This document shows, in pieces, positions 1-9,433 of a stretch of 64,000 bases of DNA. The position numbers were made by a program, and so were the translations under genes. Position 1 is the stretch's first letter. Every line of letters begins with the position of its first letter. This stretch comes from Ramlibacter pallidus (GTDB taxonomy: Bacteria > Pseudomonadota > Gammaproteobacteria > Burkholderiales > Burkholderiaceae_C), in assembly GCF_015070875.1 (NCBI RefSeq), contig NZ_JADDIV010000004.1, forward strand, positions 682,001-746,000, in the 5' to 3' direction. The notes below the pieces were generated by a model. It was not told where the DNA came from, did no database searches, and saw only the letters and a list, made by a program, of their open reading frames with translations.

Positions 1-1026
1 CCGCAGATCCTGGACCGCAGCCTGTGGGAGAAGACGGGCCACTGGCAGAACTACCGCGAGAACATGTTCACGACGGAGTCGGAGAAGCGCGACTATGCGC
101 TCAAGCCGATGAACTGCCCCGGCCACGTGCTGATCTTCAAGTCGCAGCTGCGCAGCTACCGCGACCTGCCGCTGCGCTACGGCGAGTTCGGCCAGTGCCA
201 CCGCAACGAGCCCTCCGGCGCGCTGCACGGGATCATGCGGGTGCGCGGCTTCACGCAGGACGACGGCCATGCCTTCGTCACCGAGGACCAGATCCTGGAC
301 GAATGCGTGGCGTACACGGCCAAGCTGCAGGAGGTCTACCGCGACTTCGGGTTCACGGACATCCTCTACAAGGTCGCCACGCGGCCGGAAAACCGGGTCG
401 GTTCCGACGCGCTGTGGGACAACGCGGAACACGCCTGCATGGAGGCGCTGCGCCGTTCCGGGGTGGAGTTCGTCGTCTCGCCGGGCGACGGCGCCTTCTA
501 CGGCCCGAAGATCGAATACACGCTCAGGGACGCGCTGGGCCGGCACTGGCAGTGCGGCACGATGCAGGTCGACTTCAACACGGCCGAGCGCCTGGGCGCG
601 GAATATGTCACGGAGACGAGCGGCCGCGCCCACCCGGTGATGCTGCACCGGGCCATCGTCGGCAGCCTCGAGCGTTTTATCGGCATGCTCATCGAGCACC
701 ACGCCGGCGCCCTGCCGGCCTGGATCGCGCCGGTGCACGCGGTGGTGCTGAACATCACCGGCGGACAGGCGGATTACGCCGAATCAGTGGCCAAAACGCT
801 GAGGAATCAAGGGCTTAGGGTGGAGCTGGATCTGCGCAACGAGAAGATCACGTATAAAATACGCGAGCATTCGCTGCAGAAGCCGCCCTATCTCCTCGTC
901 GTTGGCGACAAGGAGAAGGCGGCTGGTGCCGTCGCAGTGCGCGCCCGGGGCAACCAGGACCTGGGGGTGATGTCGCTGGAGGACTTCTCGAAGAGGGTCG
1001 CCGAAGACATCGCCGGCAAGCGCTGA
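1..1026 (+). CDS. thrS: threonyl-tRNA synthetase (5' end outside window)
   Basis: Charges tRNA-Thr with threonine in the cytoplasm. The frame is open from base 1, so the start lies outside the window; 341 residues are visible out of the roughly 640 usual for bacterial ThrRS, so the TGS, editing and early catalytic parts are missing here. Visible are class II motif 2 ([11 protein letters not shown], followed by [13 protein letters not shown]), motif 3 ([14 protein letters not shown]) and the C-terminal anticodon-binding domain from about [10 protein letters not shown] onward. It is followed by infC, rpmI and rplT, the usual proteobacterial order. Identification is firm; only the N-terminus is unknown. 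Confidence 0.97.
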   Translation, partial: PQILDRSLWEKTGHWQNYRENMFTTESEKRDYALKPMNCPGHVLIFKSQLRSYRDLPLRYGEFGQCHRNEPSGALHGIMRVRGFTQDDGHAFVTEDQILDECVAYTAKLQEVYRDFGFTDILYKVATRPENRVGSDALWDNAEHACMEALRRSGVEFVVSPGDGAFYGPKIEYTLRDALGRHWQCGTMQVDFNTAERLGAEYVTETSGRAHPVMLHRAIVGSLERFIGMLIEHHAGALPAWIAPVHAVVLNITGGQADYAESVAKTLRNQGLRVELDLRNEKITYKIREHSLQKPPYLLVVGDKEKAAGAVAVRARGNQDLGVMSLEDFSKRVAEDIAGKR

Positions 1027-1114
1027 ATCTTACAGGATCATGCCGCAAGCCGCGTGCATCAAGGCGGTCATGCTACGAATATCGTAGCCAACTTTGAATT
1101 GAAGGATTTGGACC

Positions 1115-1723
1115 ATCGCTACTGAATTTCGCGACCGCCGCCAGCGCGAGGAACGCAAGCACCGCCTGAACCGGGAGATCATGGCCCCGGAAGTCCGCCT
1201 GAGCGGACCCAACAACGAGCCCCTGGGCATTGTCAGCCTGGCCGAGGCCCTGCGGATGGCAGGCGAGCTGGACGTCGACCTGGTCGAAATTGCCGCCACT
1301 GCGAATCCGCCGGTCTGCCGGCTGATGGACTACGGCAAGTTCAAGTACCAGGAGCAGAAGAAGGCCGCGGAAGCGAAGGCGAAGCAGACGGTCATCGAGA
1401 TCAAGGAAATCAAGTTCCGCCCGGGCACCGACGACGGTGACTACAACATCAAGATGCGCAACATCCGGCGCTTCCTGGCGGAAGGCGACAAGTGCAAGAT
1501 CACGCTGCGGTTCCGCGGCCGCGAGATCACGCACCAGGAAATCGGCATGGCGCTGCTGCAGCGCATCCGCGACGACCTGGGCGACACGATCATCGTGGAG
1601 CAGTTCCCGAAGCTGGAAGGCCGGCAGATGATCATGATGATCGCGCCGGGCAAGAAGAAGCCGGCGCCCGCGAAGCCCGCGGAAGCCGCGGCGGCACCGG
1701 CGACGACCACGACGTCGTCGTAG
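1115..1723 (+). CDS. infC: translation initiation factor IF-3, non-canonical ATC start
   Basis: IF-3 binds the 30S subunit, prevents premature 50S joining and checks the initiator codon. The start is placed at ATC 1115, giving [16 protein letters not shown] and 202 residues, because IF-3 genes typically start at ATT or ATC (the basis of autogenous control) and a Shine-Dalgarno-like GAAGGA lies at 1101-1106. The first ATG (1181) would delete the conserved N-terminal helix. The N domain ([31 protein letters not shown]) and C domain ([15 protein letters not shown]) are intact. The C-terminus has an extra Lys/Pro/Ala-rich tail ending in TTTTSS. Regulation by start-codon discrimination is inferred from the family. 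Confidence 0.95.
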   Translation: MATEFRDRRQREERKHRLNREIMAPEVRLSGPNNEPLGIVSLAEALRMAGELDVDLVEIAATANPPVCRLMDYGKFKYQEQKKAAEAKAKQTVIEIKEIKFRPGTDDGDYNIKMRNIRRFLAEGDKCKITLRFRGREITHQEIGMALLQRIRDDLGDTIIVEQFPKLEGRQMIMMIAPGKKKPAPAKPAEAAAAPATTTTSS

Positions 1724-1787
1724 CAAGTTTCTAAGCCATCACGGTGGGTCGCCGCGGTGGCGGTGAAGGGGAGGCCCCTGGCCTTCC

Positions 1788-1805
1788 CGGAACCTTCGGG
1801 TTCCG
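1788..1805 (+). promoter_or_regulatory. UUCG tetraloop hairpin in the rpmI leader
   Basis: CGGAACC (1788-1794) pairs perfectly with GGTTCCG (1799-1805) around a TTCG loop, in the 164-base gap between infC and rpmI. The A-rich run AAACAAAAA follows rather than T's, so it is not an intrinsic terminator. It may be an mRNA stability or processing element, or part of an L20-responsive leader like those controlling rpmI-rplT in other bacteria; that role is inference. Confidence 0.4.
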
Positions 1806-1887
1806 AAACAAAAAGTGGCTCGGGGCCATCAAGGCGCGGGAGTTTCCCGCGACGCCTCACGAGCACAAACGAAGAAGGAGCATGTAC

Positions 1888-2091
1888 ATGCCCAAGATGA
1901 AGACCAAGAGCGGAGCCAAGAAGCGCTTCCGCGTCCGTCCCGGCGGGACGGTCAAGCGCGGCCAGGCCTTCAAGCGTCACATCCTGACCAAGAAGTCCAC
2001 CAAGAACAAGCGCCACCTGCGGGGTGCGGTCGCTGTGCATGAGACCAACATGGGTCACATGGCGCAGATGCTGCCTTTCGCGGGCATCTAA
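1888..2091 (+). CDS. rpmI: 50S ribosomal protein L35
   Basis: Small basic 67-residue protein of the large ribosomal subunit. The sequence begins [16 protein letters not shown], the family hallmark, and ends MLPFAGI. The start at ATG 1888 is preferred over ATG 1882 because AAGGAG at 1875-1880 sits 7 bases from 1888 but only 1 base from 1882, and L35 proteins begin MPKMK. It is cotranscribed with rplT, 24 bases downstream. Confidence 0.96.
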   Translation: MPKMKTKSGAKKRFRVRPGGTVKRGQAFKRHILTKKSTKNKRHLRGAVAVHETNMGHMAQMLPFAGI

Positions 2092-2115
2092 CGTAGACGA
2101 AGAAGGAGAACACAC

Positions 2116-2475
2116 ATGCCTCGCGTCAAACGTGGTGTAACGGCCCGCGCCCGCCACAAGAAGGTCCTCGCCCTCGCCAAGGGCTTCCGCGGCCGCCGCG
2201 GCAACGTCTTCCGCATTGCCAAAGAGGCAGTGATGAAGGCGGGGCAATATGCCTACCGCGACCGCCGTGCCAAGAAGCGCGTCTTCCGCCAGCTGTGGAT
2301 CGCCCGTATCAACGCCGCCGCGCGTGCGAACGGCCTGACCTACAGCCAGTTCGCCAACGGGATCCGCAAGGCGGGCATCGACATCGACCGCAAGGTCCTT
2401 GCCGACATCGCCTACCACGACCCGGCGGCGTTTACCGGCATCGTGAACCAGGTGAAGGCCAAGCTGGCGGCTTGA
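2116..2475 (+). CDS. rplT: 50S ribosomal protein L20
   Basis: 119-residue early-assembly protein of the 50S subunit that binds 23S rRNA and, in studied bacteria, represses its own operon. The sequence starts [18 protein letters not shown], has the basic N-terminal extension ([15 protein letters not shown]) and full family length. An AAGGAG Shine-Dalgarno lies at 2103-2108. It is followed by a strong intrinsic terminator just before pheS. Confidence 0.97.
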   Translation: MPRVKRGVTARARHKKVLALAKGFRGRRGNVFRIAKEAVMKAGQYAYRDRRAKKRVFRQLWIARINAAARANGLTYSQFANGIRKAGIDIDRKVLADIAYHDPAAFTGIVNQVKAKLAA

Positions 2476-2528
2476 GTTCGCCCGGCCCCTGTCTGGCAAC
2501 AGGCGGTGGCCGGTCCAACCCCTCAGGA

Positions 2529-2565
2529 CAGGGCTAGGGCTGCGAGGCGCTAGCCCTGTTTTTTT
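2529..2565 (+). terminator. intrinsic terminator directly ahead of pheS
   Basis: CAGGGCTAG (2529-2537) and CTAGCCCTG (2550-2558) form a perfect 9-bp stem, followed by seven T's (2559-2565). It ends the rpmI-rplT transcript. The pheS ATG lies only 5 bases after the last T, so the hairpin occupies the place where the pheS ribosome-binding site would be. A second, weaker hairpin (CCTGT 2488-2492 with ACAGG 2499-2503) lies upstream. The arrangement suggests attenuation of pheST, but no Phe-rich leader peptide was found. Confidence 0.85.
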
Positions 2566-2570
2566 CTCCC

Positions 2571-3632
2571 ATGACCATCCAAGAATTCGATTCCATCGTC
2601 GGCAGCGCGCGCGACGCCTTCGCGAAGGCGGGGACGCCGGCCGAACTGGAGAACGCCAAGGCGCAGTTCGTCGGCAAGTCCGGCCGCATCACGGAGCTGA
2701 TGAAGGGCCTGGCCGCGCTCTCCGTGGAGGAGAAGAAGACCCGCGGCGCGGCGATCAACCAGGCCAAGCAGGCGATCGAGGCGGCCCTGGCGGAGCGCCG
2801 GCAGGCCCTGGCCGACGCCGAACTGGAGGCGCAGCTGAAGGCCGAGGCGCTGGACGTCTCGCTGCCCGGGCGCGTGCGCGAGCCGGGCGGCCTGCACCCG
2901 GTCAGCCTCACGATGGAACGCATCGAGCTGATCTTCGCCAGCATGGGCTTCGACGTGGCCGACGGCCCGGAGGTCGAAAGCGACTGGCACAGCTTCACCT
3001 CGCTGAACAACCCGCCCAACCACCCGGCGCGTTCGATGCAGGACACGTTCTACGTGGACCTCAACGGCGACGATGGCATCCCGTACAACCTGCGGCCGCA
3101 CACCAGCCCGATGCAGGTGCGCTACGCCCACCAGCACATCAAGCGCTACGCCGAGGCCGTGAAGCGCGGCGAGCCGATGCCGGAGATCCGCGTGATCGCG
3201 CCCGGGCGGACCTACCGCGTCGACAGCGACGCGACGCACTCGCCCATGTTCCACCAGTGCGAAGGCCTGTGGCTGGGCGAGAACGTGAGCTTCAAGGACC
3301 TGAAGGTCGTCTTCACGGACTTCTGCCGCACGTTCTTCGAGAGCGATGACCTCGCGCTGCGCTTCCGCCCGAGCTTCTTCCCCTTCACGGAGCCGAGCGC
3401 CGAGATCGACATCCAGTTCCAGAGCGGGCCGCTGGCCGGCCGCTGGCTGGAGGTCGCCGGTTCGGGCCAGGTGCATCCCACGGTCGTGCGCAACATGGGG
3501 CTCGACCCCGAGAAGCACATCGGCTTCGCCTTCGGCATGGGTCCCGACCGCCTGACCATGCTGCGCTATGGCGTGAACGACCTGCGGCTGTTCTTCGACG
3601 GCGACATCCGCTTCCTGCGCCAATTCCGATGA
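2571..3632 (+). CDS. pheS: phenylalanyl-tRNA synthetase alpha subunit
   Basis: Catalytic alpha chain of the alpha2-beta2 PheRS, 353 residues. The N-terminal coiled coil ([20 protein letters not shown]) precedes the class II core with motif 2 ([18 protein letters not shown]), the [16 protein letters not shown] phenylalanine-site strand and motif 3 ([16 protein letters not shown]). The start at ATG 2571 matches the family N-terminus, but no Shine-Dalgarno precedes it; the bases before it are the T-tract of a terminator. The partner pheT lies 118 bases downstream, separated by a repetitive element. Confidence 0.97.
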   Translation: MTIQEFDSIVGSARDAFAKAGTPAELENAKAQFVGKSGRITELMKGLAALSVEEKKTRGAAINQAKQAIEAALAERRQALADAELEAQLKAEALDVSLPGRVREPGGLHPVSLTMERIELIFASMGFDVADGPEVESDWHSFTSLNNPPNHPARSMQDTFYVDLNGDDGIPYNLRPHTSPMQVRYAHQHIKRYAEAVKRGEPMPEIRVIAPGRTYRVDSDATHSPMFHQCEGLWLGENVSFKDLKVVFTDFCRTFFESDDLALRFRPSFFPFTEPSAEIDIQFQSGPLAGRWLEVAGSGQVHPTVVRNMGLDPEKHIGFAFGMGPDRLTMLRYGVNDLRLFFDGDIRFLRQFR

Positions 3633-3633
3633 T

Positions 3634-3713
3634 GGCTCCCCCCCGAAGCGCCTTCGGCGCCTCCCCCTCAAGGGGGCGCCCCCAGCGGCCCGGCGAAGCC
3701 GGTTCCGCGGCGG
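3634..3713 (+). repeat. Comamonadaceae-type palindromic intergenic repeat
   Basis: Three short hairpins lie in a row: GCGCC/GGCGC (3648-3660, loop TTC), CCCCC/GGGGG (3663-3676 region, loop TCAA) and CCGGC/GCCGG (3690-3702, loop GAA), ending in TTCCGCGG. From memory this composite is a common intergenic element in Acidovorax, Variovorax and Ramlibacter genomes. It sits inside the pheS-pheT operon. No second copy was noticed in the window. Confidence 0.6.
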
Positions 3714-3750
3714 CACGCGACAAGACACCTGAGTCCGATAGATAAGACGT

Positions 3751-6168
3751 ATGCAATTCCCCGAGTCCTGGCTGCGCGCGTTCTGCAACCCGCCGCTGAC
3801 CACGCAACAGATCGCCGACACGCTCACCATGGGCGGGCTGGAGGTCGAGGACCTCCGTCCCGTCGCGCCGCCGTTTTCGAAGGTCGTCGTCGGCGAGATC
3901 AAGGAAGCCGTGCAGCACCCCAATGCCGACCGCCTGCGGGTGTGCCAGGTCGACGTGGGACAGGGCACGTTGCTGAACATCGTCTGCGGGGCGCCCAATG
4001 CGCGCGTGGGGATCCGGGTGCCGACGGCGCTCGTGGGCGCCGAACTGCCGCCCGGCGAAGACGGCAAGCCGTTCGCGATCCAGCTGGGCAAGCTGCGCGG
4101 CGTCGAGAGCCAGGGCATGCTCTGCTCGGCCCGCGAACTGCAGCTCTCCGAGGACCATGGCGGGCTGCTCGAGCTGGATGCGTCCGCCCCGCTCGGCAAG
4201 GACCTGCGCGAGGTGCTGAACCTCGACGACCACGTCTTCACGCTCAAGCTCACGCCGAACCTGGCGCACGCGCTGTCGGTGTACGGCGTTGCGCGCGAAC
4301 TCTCGGCGCTCACCGGCGCCCCGCTGCAGGAACCGAAGTTCGATCCGGTCCCTCCCAAGCACGATGCGAAGCTGAAGGTGAAGGTCAGCGCGCCTGACCT
4401 GTGCGGCCGCTTTTCCGGCCGCGTGATCCGCAACGTGGACACCAAGGCGAAGACGCCGCAGTGGATGGTCGAGCGCCTGGCCGGCTGCGGCCAGCGCAGC
4501 GTGACCGCGCTGGTGGACATCTCGAACTACGTGATGTTCGAGTTCGGCCGGCCGTCGCACATCTTCGACCACGACAAGATCCACGGCGGGCTCGACGTGC
4601 GCTGGGGCCGCAAGGGGGAGCAGCTCAAGCTGCTGAACGGCAACACCATCGAGGTGGACGAGAAGGTCGGCGTCATCGCCGACGACGCGCAGGTCGAGTC
4701 GCTCGCCGGCATCATGGGCGGCGACGCTACCGCCGTGTCCGACGACACGAAGAACGTCTACGTCGAGGCGGCCTTCTGGTGGCCCGAGGCGGTGCAGGGG
4801 CGCTCGCGCCGCTTCAACTTCTCCACCGATGCGGGGCACCGCTTCGAGCGCGGCGTGGACCCGGTGCAGACCGTGGACCACATCGAGCACATCACCCGCC
4901 TGATCCTGGACATCTGCGGCGGCGAGGCCGGGCCGATGGACGACCAGCTGGCGAAGTTGCCGGAACGCAAGCCGGTGAGCCTGCGCGTGGCGCGCGCGGC
5001 CAAGGTGATCGGCATGCCGGTGACCGAAGCGCAGTGCGTCGACGCGTTCGCCCGGCTGCGGCTGCCGGCCCGGTCCGAAGCCGGCGTGGTCACCGTCACC
5101 CCGCCGCCGTACCGCTTCGACCTTTCCATCGAAGAGGACCTGATCGAGGAAGTGGTGCGCGTGATCGGCTACGACCGGCTGCCGACCACGCCGCCGCTGG
5201 CGCCGATCACGGCCAAGCTGCCGCCCGAGAACCGCCGCAGCCGGTTCGCCGTGCGCCGCCTGCTCGCCGGCCTGGGCTACCAGGAGACGATCAACTTCAG
5301 CTTCGTCGAAGCGCAGTGGGAGAAGGACCTGGCGGGCAACGCCAACCCGATCCAGCTGCTGAACCCGATCGCCAGCCAGATGAGCGTGATGCGTTCCTCG
5401 CTGCTCGGCTCGCTGCTGCAGGTGCTGAAGTTCAACCTGGACCGCAAGGCCGAGCGCGTGCGCGTGTTCGAGCTCGGGCGCGTGTTCGTGCGCGACGACG
5501 GCGTGCAGACGACCGACACCACCGTGCGCGGCGTGCGCCAGCCGATGAAGGTGGCGGGACTGGCCTATGGCCCGCCGGACGGCCTGCAGTGGGCGCGCAA
5601 GGCGGGGCAGGGCGACTTCTACGACATGAAGGGCGACGTGCAGGCGCTGCTGGCGCCGCTGCAGGCGGAGTTCTCGCCCGGCACGCACCCGGCGATGCAT
5701 CCGGGCCGCTGCGCCGTGATCCGCATCGATGGCCGCGAGGTCGGCTTCGTCGGCGAGCTGCACCCGCGCTGGCGCCAGCAGTGGGAGCTGCCGCAGACGC
5801 CGCTGCTGTTCGAACTGGACCTCGACGCCGTGGCCGCGCGCCGCGTCCCGGTGTTCGAGCCGGTGCCGCGCTTCCAGCCGGCCGAGCGCGACATCGCCGT
5901 CATCGTGGCCGACACGGTGACGCACGACCAGCTGATGGCCGCCATCCGCTCCGCCGATACCGGCGGCCTGCTGCGCCACGCCATGCTGTTCGACGTGTAC
6001 AAGCCGCAGCAGGCGACCGCCGGTCTGGCGATGCACGAGAAGAGCCTGGCCGTGCGCTTGACGCTCGCGCGCAGCGACGCGACACTGACCGACGACCAGA
6101 TCGAATCGGCCGTGCGCGCGGTGGTGGAGCGGGTCGGCGCGCAACTGGGCGCCCGCCTGAGGGGATGA
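3751..6168 (+). CDS. pheT: phenylalanyl-tRNA synthetase beta subunit
   Basis: 805-residue beta chain of PheRS, full family length. Domains in order: the N-terminal B1 part, an OB-fold tRNA-binding domain around residues 40-150 ([13 protein letters not shown]), B3/B4 editing domain in the middle, B5 ([12 protein letters not shown] region), catalytic-like core, and C-terminal FDX-ACB anticodon-binding domain ([18 protein letters not shown] to the end). Together with PheS it forms the heterotetramer. Only a weak Shine-Dalgarno precedes ATG 3751. ihfA follows closely, the usual order in proteobacteria. Confidence 0.97.
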   Translation: MQFPESWLRAFCNPPLTTQQIADTLTMGGLEVEDLRPVAPPFSKVVVGEIKEAVQHPNADRLRVCQVDVGQGTLLNIVCGAPNARVGIRVPTALVGAELPPGEDGKPFAIQLGKLRGVESQGMLCSARELQLSEDHGGLLELDASAPLGKDLREVLNLDDHVFTLKLTPNLAHALSVYGVARELSALTGAPLQEPKFDPVPPKHDAKLKVKVSAPDLCGRFSGRVIRNVDTKAKTPQWMVERLAGCGQRSVTALVDISNYVMFEFGRPSHIFDHDKIHGGLDVRWGRKGEQLKLLNGNTIEVDEKVGVIADDAQVESLAGIMGGDATAVSDDTKNVYVEAAFWWPEAVQGRSRRFNFSTDAGHRFERGVDPVQTVDHIEHITRLILDICGGEAGPMDDQLAKLPERKPVSLRVARAAKVIGMPVTEAQCVDAFARLRLPARSEAGVVTVTPPPYRFDLSIEEDLIEEVVRVIGYDRLPTTPPLAPITAKLPPENRRSRFAVRRLLAGLGYQETINFSFVEAQWEKDLAGNANPIQLLNPIASQMSVMRSSLLGSLLQVLKFNLDRKAERVRVFELGRVFVRDDGVQTTDTTVRGVRQPMKVAGLAYGPPDGLQWARKAGQGDFYDMKGDVQALLAPLQAEFSPGTHPAMHPGRCAVIRIDGREVGFVGELHPRWRQQWELPQTPLLFELDLDAVAARRVPVFEPVPRFQPAERDIAVIVADTVTHDQLMAAIRSADTGGLLRHAMLFDVYKPQQATAGLAMHEKSLAVRLTLARSDATLTDDQIESAVRAVVERVGAQLGARLRG

Positions 6169-6217
6169 GGACGTGGCGGAGCTGACAACGACAAGCGCTG
6201 TGAAGCGAGGGGACACC

Positions 6218-6550
6218 ATGGAGTTTGCCGTCGAGAGCCTGGAAACCCCGGCGTTGACGAAGGCGCAGCTGGCGGAACTGCTGTTCGAGCAGATCGGCCT
6301 GAACAAGCGCGAGTCGAAGGACATGATCGATGCCTTCTTCGACCTGATCTCGGCCAGCCTGGTCGACGGGCAGGACGTGAAGATCTCCGGCTTCGGCAAC
6401 TTCCAGATCCGCACCAAGGCACCGCGCCCGGGCCGCAATCCGCGCACCGGGGAAGCCATCCCGATCGAGGCGCGCCGCGTCGTGACCTTCCACGCCAGCC
6501 ACAAGCTGAAGGAACAGATCCAGGGCAACGGCGCCGGCGGCGACGCCTGA
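6218..6550 (+). CDS. ihfA: integration host factor alpha subunit
   Basis: Sequence-specific DNA-bending protein working as an IhfA/IhfB heterodimer in recombination, replication and transcription. The HU/IHF fold is complete: [20 protein letters not shown], the beta arm with the intercalating Pro ([16 protein letters not shown]) and the C-terminal helices ([11 protein letters not shown]). The start chosen is ATG 6218 (110 residues, GAGGGGA 4 bases upstream), which matches family length; GTG 6173, 4 bases after pheT, would add 15 residues and is possible. It is cotranscribed with pheT, as in E. coli. Confidence 0.93.
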   Translation: MEFAVESLETPALTKAQLAELLFEQIGLNKRESKDMIDAFFDLISASLVDGQDVKISGFGNFQIRTKAPRPGRNPRTGEAIPIEARRVVTFHASHKLKEQIQGNGAGGDA

Positions 6551-6701
6551 CGCCCGGGCGGCGTGGGGCCGGGCCGCCGGGCCGCCCGTCGCCGCCGCGC
6601 TACCTTAAGGCAACGGTCCGGCAAGGCCGCACGGACGCGCTTTGCATCCGTAGGGCTCTTAGAGTAACCTCGAAGCTTTCTCTCCTAGTAGATTGATTTC
6701 A

Positions 6702-7154
6702 ATGGAGAAAGCACTCCCGGCGATCCCTGCCAAGCGCTACTTCACCATCGGTGAGGTCAGCGAGCTGTGTGGCGTCAAGCCCCACGTGCTACGGTATTGG
6801 GAGCAGGAGTTCACGCAGCTGCGGCCCATGAAGCGCCGCGGCAACCGCCGCTACTACCAGCACCACGAGGTGCTGATGATCCGGCGCATCCGGGACCTGC
6901 TGTACGACCAGGGCTTCACGATCAGCGGCGCGCGCAACAAGCTGCAGGAGATCGTGCAGGGCGAGCGCGACAAGCGCCGCGCCGGCGAGGTGATGCTCGA
7001 GGGGGTCGAGGTCATCGAGGTCGAGGAGTCGTCGTTCGGCGAAAGCCAGTTCGAGGACGCCCCGCCCGAAGAGCGCGACATGATCTCGCACAGGCTGCAG
7101 CTGCTGCGCCGCGAGCTGTTCGAAATCCGCGACCTGCTCAGTTCCGCGCACTGA
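6702..7154 (+). CDS. MerR-family transcriptional regulator
   Basis: About 150-residue DNA-binding protein with an N-terminal MerR winged helix (YFTIGEVSELCGVKPHVLRYW, residues about 12-32, then the RRGNRRYY wing) and a coiled-coil dimerisation helix. There are no C-terminal metal-binding cysteines, so it is not a metal sensor of the MerR/CueR kind. The position between ihfA and tRNA-Pro is conserved in many betaproteobacteria; the target is unknown. ATG 6702 is preferred to TTG 6693, although no clear Shine-Dalgarno is seen. The C-terminal part is acidic (VEVIEVEESSFGES). Confidence 0.85.
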   Translation: MEKALPAIPAKRYFTIGEVSELCGVKPHVLRYWEQEFTQLRPMKRRGNRRYYQHHEVLMIRRIRDLLYDQGFTISGARNKLQEIVQGERDKRRAGEVMLEGVEVIEVEESSFGESQFEDAPPEERDMISHRLQLLRRELFEIRDLLSSAH

Positions 7155-7180
7155 CCGCGAAGCAGGTCTTCCACTCGCGT

Positions 7181-7186
7181 TATACT
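7181..7186 (+). promoter_or_regulatory. -10 element of the tRNA-Pro promoter
   Basis: TATACT lies 9 bases upstream of the mature tRNA 5' end. No good -35 box was found at 16-18 bases spacing, so this is a partial promoter call. Confidence 0.45.
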
Positions 7187-7194
7187 TGCGGGCT

Positions 7195-7271
7195 CGGCGT
7201 GTAGCGCAGCCTGGTAGCGCACTTGCATGGGGTGCAAGGGGTCGCGAGTTCGAATCCCGCCACGCCGACCA
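7195..7271 (+). tRNA. tRNA-Pro (anticodon GGG)
   Basis: 77-nt cloverleaf. The acceptor stem CGGCGTG (7195-7201) pairs with CACGCCG (7261-7267), then A and an encoded CCA (7269-7271). The D arm is GCGC...GCGC, and the anticodon stem CTTGC/GCAAG holds the loop ATGGGGT with anticodon GGG, reading CCC/CCU proline codons. The T loop is TTCGAAT. It is transcribed alone from a promoter with TATACT at 7181 and ends at a strong hairpin. Confidence 0.97.
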
Positions 7272-7281
7272 ACATCCGGAA

Positions 7282-7320
7282 CAGCCGATGTGCCGCAAGG
7301 CACATCGGCTGCTTTCATTT
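7282..7320 (+). terminator. terminator of tRNA-Pro
   Basis: CAGCCGATGTGCC (7282-7294) and GGCACATCGGCTG (7299-7311) form a perfect 13-bp stem with loop GCAA, followed by the interrupted T-tract CTTTCATTT. Confidence 0.85.
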
Positions 7321-7323
7321 GGA

Positions 7324-7350
7324 TTGCACGCGCGGTGCAGCGGGCATAAT
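7324..7350 (+). promoter_or_regulatory. putative promoter of the cyclase gene, leaderless arrangement
   Basis: TTGCAC (7324-7329) and CATAAT (7345-7350) resemble sigma70 boxes with a short 15-base spacer. Transcription would begin near 7357-7359, at or beside the ATG at 7359, so the mRNA could be leaderless; no Shine-Dalgarno is seen. Confidence 0.45.
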
Positions 7351-7352
7351 GG

Positions 7353-8249
7353 ATGGGCATGGCCTCCGTCGTATTCGCTGATCTCGTTGGGAGCACTGGC
7401 ATCTTCGAGCGGCTCGGTGACGAGACCGCCGGACGCTTCGTCACCCAGCTGACCACGGCGCTGGCCAAGATCTTCGAACAGCACAACGGCCGGGTCGTGA
7501 AGCTCCTGGGCGACGGACTGTTCGTGGTCTTCCCCGCGGAAACGCAGGCGCTCACCGCCTGCATCGCGATCCAGCGGCGGCTTTCCGACCGCCCCGTCTA
7601 CCCCGCCGGCATGCGCTCGCCGATCCAGATGCAGATGGGCCTCGAGTCCGGCGAAGTGGTCGAGATCGACGGCGACTGCTACGGAGACGCCGTCAACAGC
7701 GCGGCGCGCCTCGCGGACCTCGCCGGCGCCGACCAGATCCTCACCAGCCAGCGCGTGCGCGACCTGCTGCCGCCCGAACACCAGGAACTCCTGCGCTCGC
7801 TCGGTCCGATGTACCTGCGGGGCAAGGCCGATGCCACGGAGGTGTACCGCGTCAACTGGGACGCCGAACGCGATGCCGAAGCCACGGTGATGGGCGTCTC
7901 CATGTTCGCCCCGGTGGGCAAGACGCACCTCGAGATCAGCATCGGCGACCAGAACCGCAAGCTCGACGCCGCGGGAGGGCGGCTCACGCTCGGCCGCGCT
8001 CGCGATGCCGACCTGTCGGTGAACGACACGCGCGTCTCGCGCCTGCACGCCGCCATCGAATGGGTCGGCGGGCACTTCATCCTGAGCGACGCCTCGAGCT
8101 TCGGCACCTGGGTGTACTTCGGCGACCAGCCGGAGCCCGTGGTCCTGCGCCGCACCGAGTGCTACCTCGTCGGCCACGGCTGGATCTCGCTGGGCTGCGA
8201 CCGCAACGCCGAAGCGGCACCCCTCGCCAACTTCACCGTCGTCAGCTAG
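7353..8249 (+). CDS. class III adenylate cyclase with C-terminal FHA domain
   Basis: 298-residue cytoplasmic protein. Residues 4-165 form a class III cyclase domain with both metal-binding aspartates (D10 in VFADLVGST, D54 in KLLGDGLFVVF), the transition-state Asn and Arg (N115, R119 in GDAVNSAARL), and Lys50 plus Asp127 at the purine-specificity positions, which favours ATP over GTP. An FHA phosphothreonine-binding domain follows (about 192-285; LTLGRARDADLSV, RVSRLHAAIE, SSFGTWV). ATG 7353 or 7359 could be the start. The next genes encode another FHA protein and a Ser/Thr kinase, so the FHA domain may read that kinase's phosphorylation; this is inferred. Confidence 0.88.
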   Translation: MGMASVVFADLVGSTGIFERLGDETAGRFVTQLTTALAKIFEQHNGRVVKLLGDGLFVVFPAETQALTACIAIQRRLSDRPVYPAGMRSPIQMQMGLESGEVVEIDGDCYGDAVNSAARLADLAGADQILTSQRVRDLLPPEHQELLRSLGPMYLRGKADATEVYRVNWDAERDAEATVMGVSMFAPVGKTHLEISIGDQNRKLDAAGGRLTLGRARDADLSVNDTRVSRLHAAIEWVGGHFILSDASSFGTWVYFGDQPEPVVLRRTECYLVGHGWISLGCDRNAEAAPLANFTVVS

Positions 8250-8251
8250 CC

Positions 8252-9364
8252 GTGGTGCTGGAACTGCTCGTTTCCGGCCCGGGGCTGGAAGTCACCCGGC
8301 GGCTGGGGCCGGGCGAGCCAGCGCTGATCCTCGGCCGGGATGCCGACTGCGCGATTTGCCTGCCCGACCCGGAACGCAACGTGTCGCGCCGGCACCTGAG
8401 CGTGTGGAACGATGGCGGCCAACTGCACTTCCACGTGCTCTCGGTGGTGAACGGCGTCCTGACCTCGGTCGGCGAACTGCCCCCGGGTGCGCGTGGCGTG
8501 CTCGCCGCTGGCGACGCCATCGAACTGTCGGCCTTTCGCATCGTGCTGCTGCCGCCCGGGGCCCAGCTGGCGCCGCCCGTCGGGGGGCCGGAAGCGGACC
8601 CGTGGGCCGAATTCCAGCGGCAGGCGGCCGAACTTGCCGGCGACGCGGGCCCCGAAACGGTGCCGGCCCCGCTCGACGACGATCCCTTCGGCGATTGGGG
8701 GTTCCAGAGCACCTTCGGTCCCGGCGCGCCGGGCGGCGGGTTGCACGCCGACGCGCTGCTGGCCGCCGAGGACCTGCAGCCGTTCTTCGCGGGCCTCGGC
8801 CTGGAGCGCGGTGCGCAGGGGAAGTACACGCAGGGCGAACTGGAGACGATGGGGCGGCTCACGCGCATCGCCCTGCAGGGGTTGCTGCAGGCCTACCAGG
8901 ACGCCAACGACAGCCGGCGGCAGGTCCGCGCCGAGGAGCGGACGGTGCCGGAAGCGCGCGAGCTGAACCCCCTGCGCCTGGACACGCCGCTGGAGGCCAA
9001 GCTGTTCTACCTGTTCGGGGGGCAGGGAGCGGCCCACGGCTACGTGCCGCCCGACCGCGCCGTCGCCCAGGTGGTGACCGAGCTCACGGCGCACCAGCAG
9101 GCGATGGGCGACGCGGCCCGCGAGGCCCTCGACGGGGTCATCGCGGACTTCGACCCCGAAGCCATCAAGAAGCGGCTGCTGGGCGGCGGCACGCGCCTGT
9201 TCGAGTCGGCGCGTGCCTGGGACGCCTTCGTCCGCGAGTACGCGGAGCGCAGCGGCACCCGCGCCACCTGGGTCCAGCAGCTGCTGGAGAGGCATTTCGC
9301 CCGGGCCTACGCCAGGGCGCTCATGCGTGCGAAACGCAACACATCGGGCCGTCCGCCCTCCTGA
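8252..9364 (+). CDS. TagH-like FHA-domain protein (type VI secretion family)
   Basis: About 370 residues, GTG start two bases after the cyclase stop. The N-terminal FHA domain (LILGRDADCAICLPD, NVSRRHLSVW) is followed by a Pro/Ala-rich linker with DDDPFGDWGF, and a C-terminal domain (about residues 170-355; LNPLRLDTPLEAKLFYLFGG, DRAVAQVVTELTAHQQAM, DFDPEAIKKRL) resembling the C-terminal region of TagH, the FHA protein of T6SS threonine-phosphorylation pathways. No T6SS structural gene is in the window. A stand-alone role with the neighbouring kinase is possible. GTG 8255 is an alternative start. Confidence 0.75.
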   Translation: MVLELLVSGPGLEVTRRLGPGEPALILGRDADCAICLPDPERNVSRRHLSVWNDGGQLHFHVLSVVNGVLTSVGELPPGARGVLAAGDAIELSAFRIVLLPPGAQLAPPVGGPEADPWAEFQRQAAELAGDAGPETVPAPLDDDPFGDWGFQSTFGPGAPGGGLHADALLAAEDLQPFFAGLGLERGAQGKYTQGELETMGRLTRIALQGLLQAYQDANDSRRQVRAEERTVPEARELNPLRLDTPLEAKLFYLFGGQGAAHGYVPPDRAVAQVVTELTAHQQAMGDAAREALDGVIADFDPEAIKKRLLGGGTRLFESARAWDAFVREYAERSGTRATWVQQLLERHFARAYARALMRAKRNTSGRPPS

Positions 9365-9433
9365 GGAACTCAGCCTTGCAAGCAGGGGCAGGGCTAGAAT
9401 GCATCTCCAACTGTTTCCCTTGGCGCTGCTGAA

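Noticed and set aside
1073-1087. CTACGA/TCGTAG palindrome upstream of infC
   Set aside because: Only a 6-bp stem with a 3-base loop and no regulator or T-tract; too weak to call a site.
3385-6624. Long open frame of 1079 codons on the minus strand across pheT
   Set aside because: It is antisense to pheT, has low-complexity Arg/Ala/His-rich sequence and no family resemblance. Such frames arise in GC-rich genes with G/C third positions.
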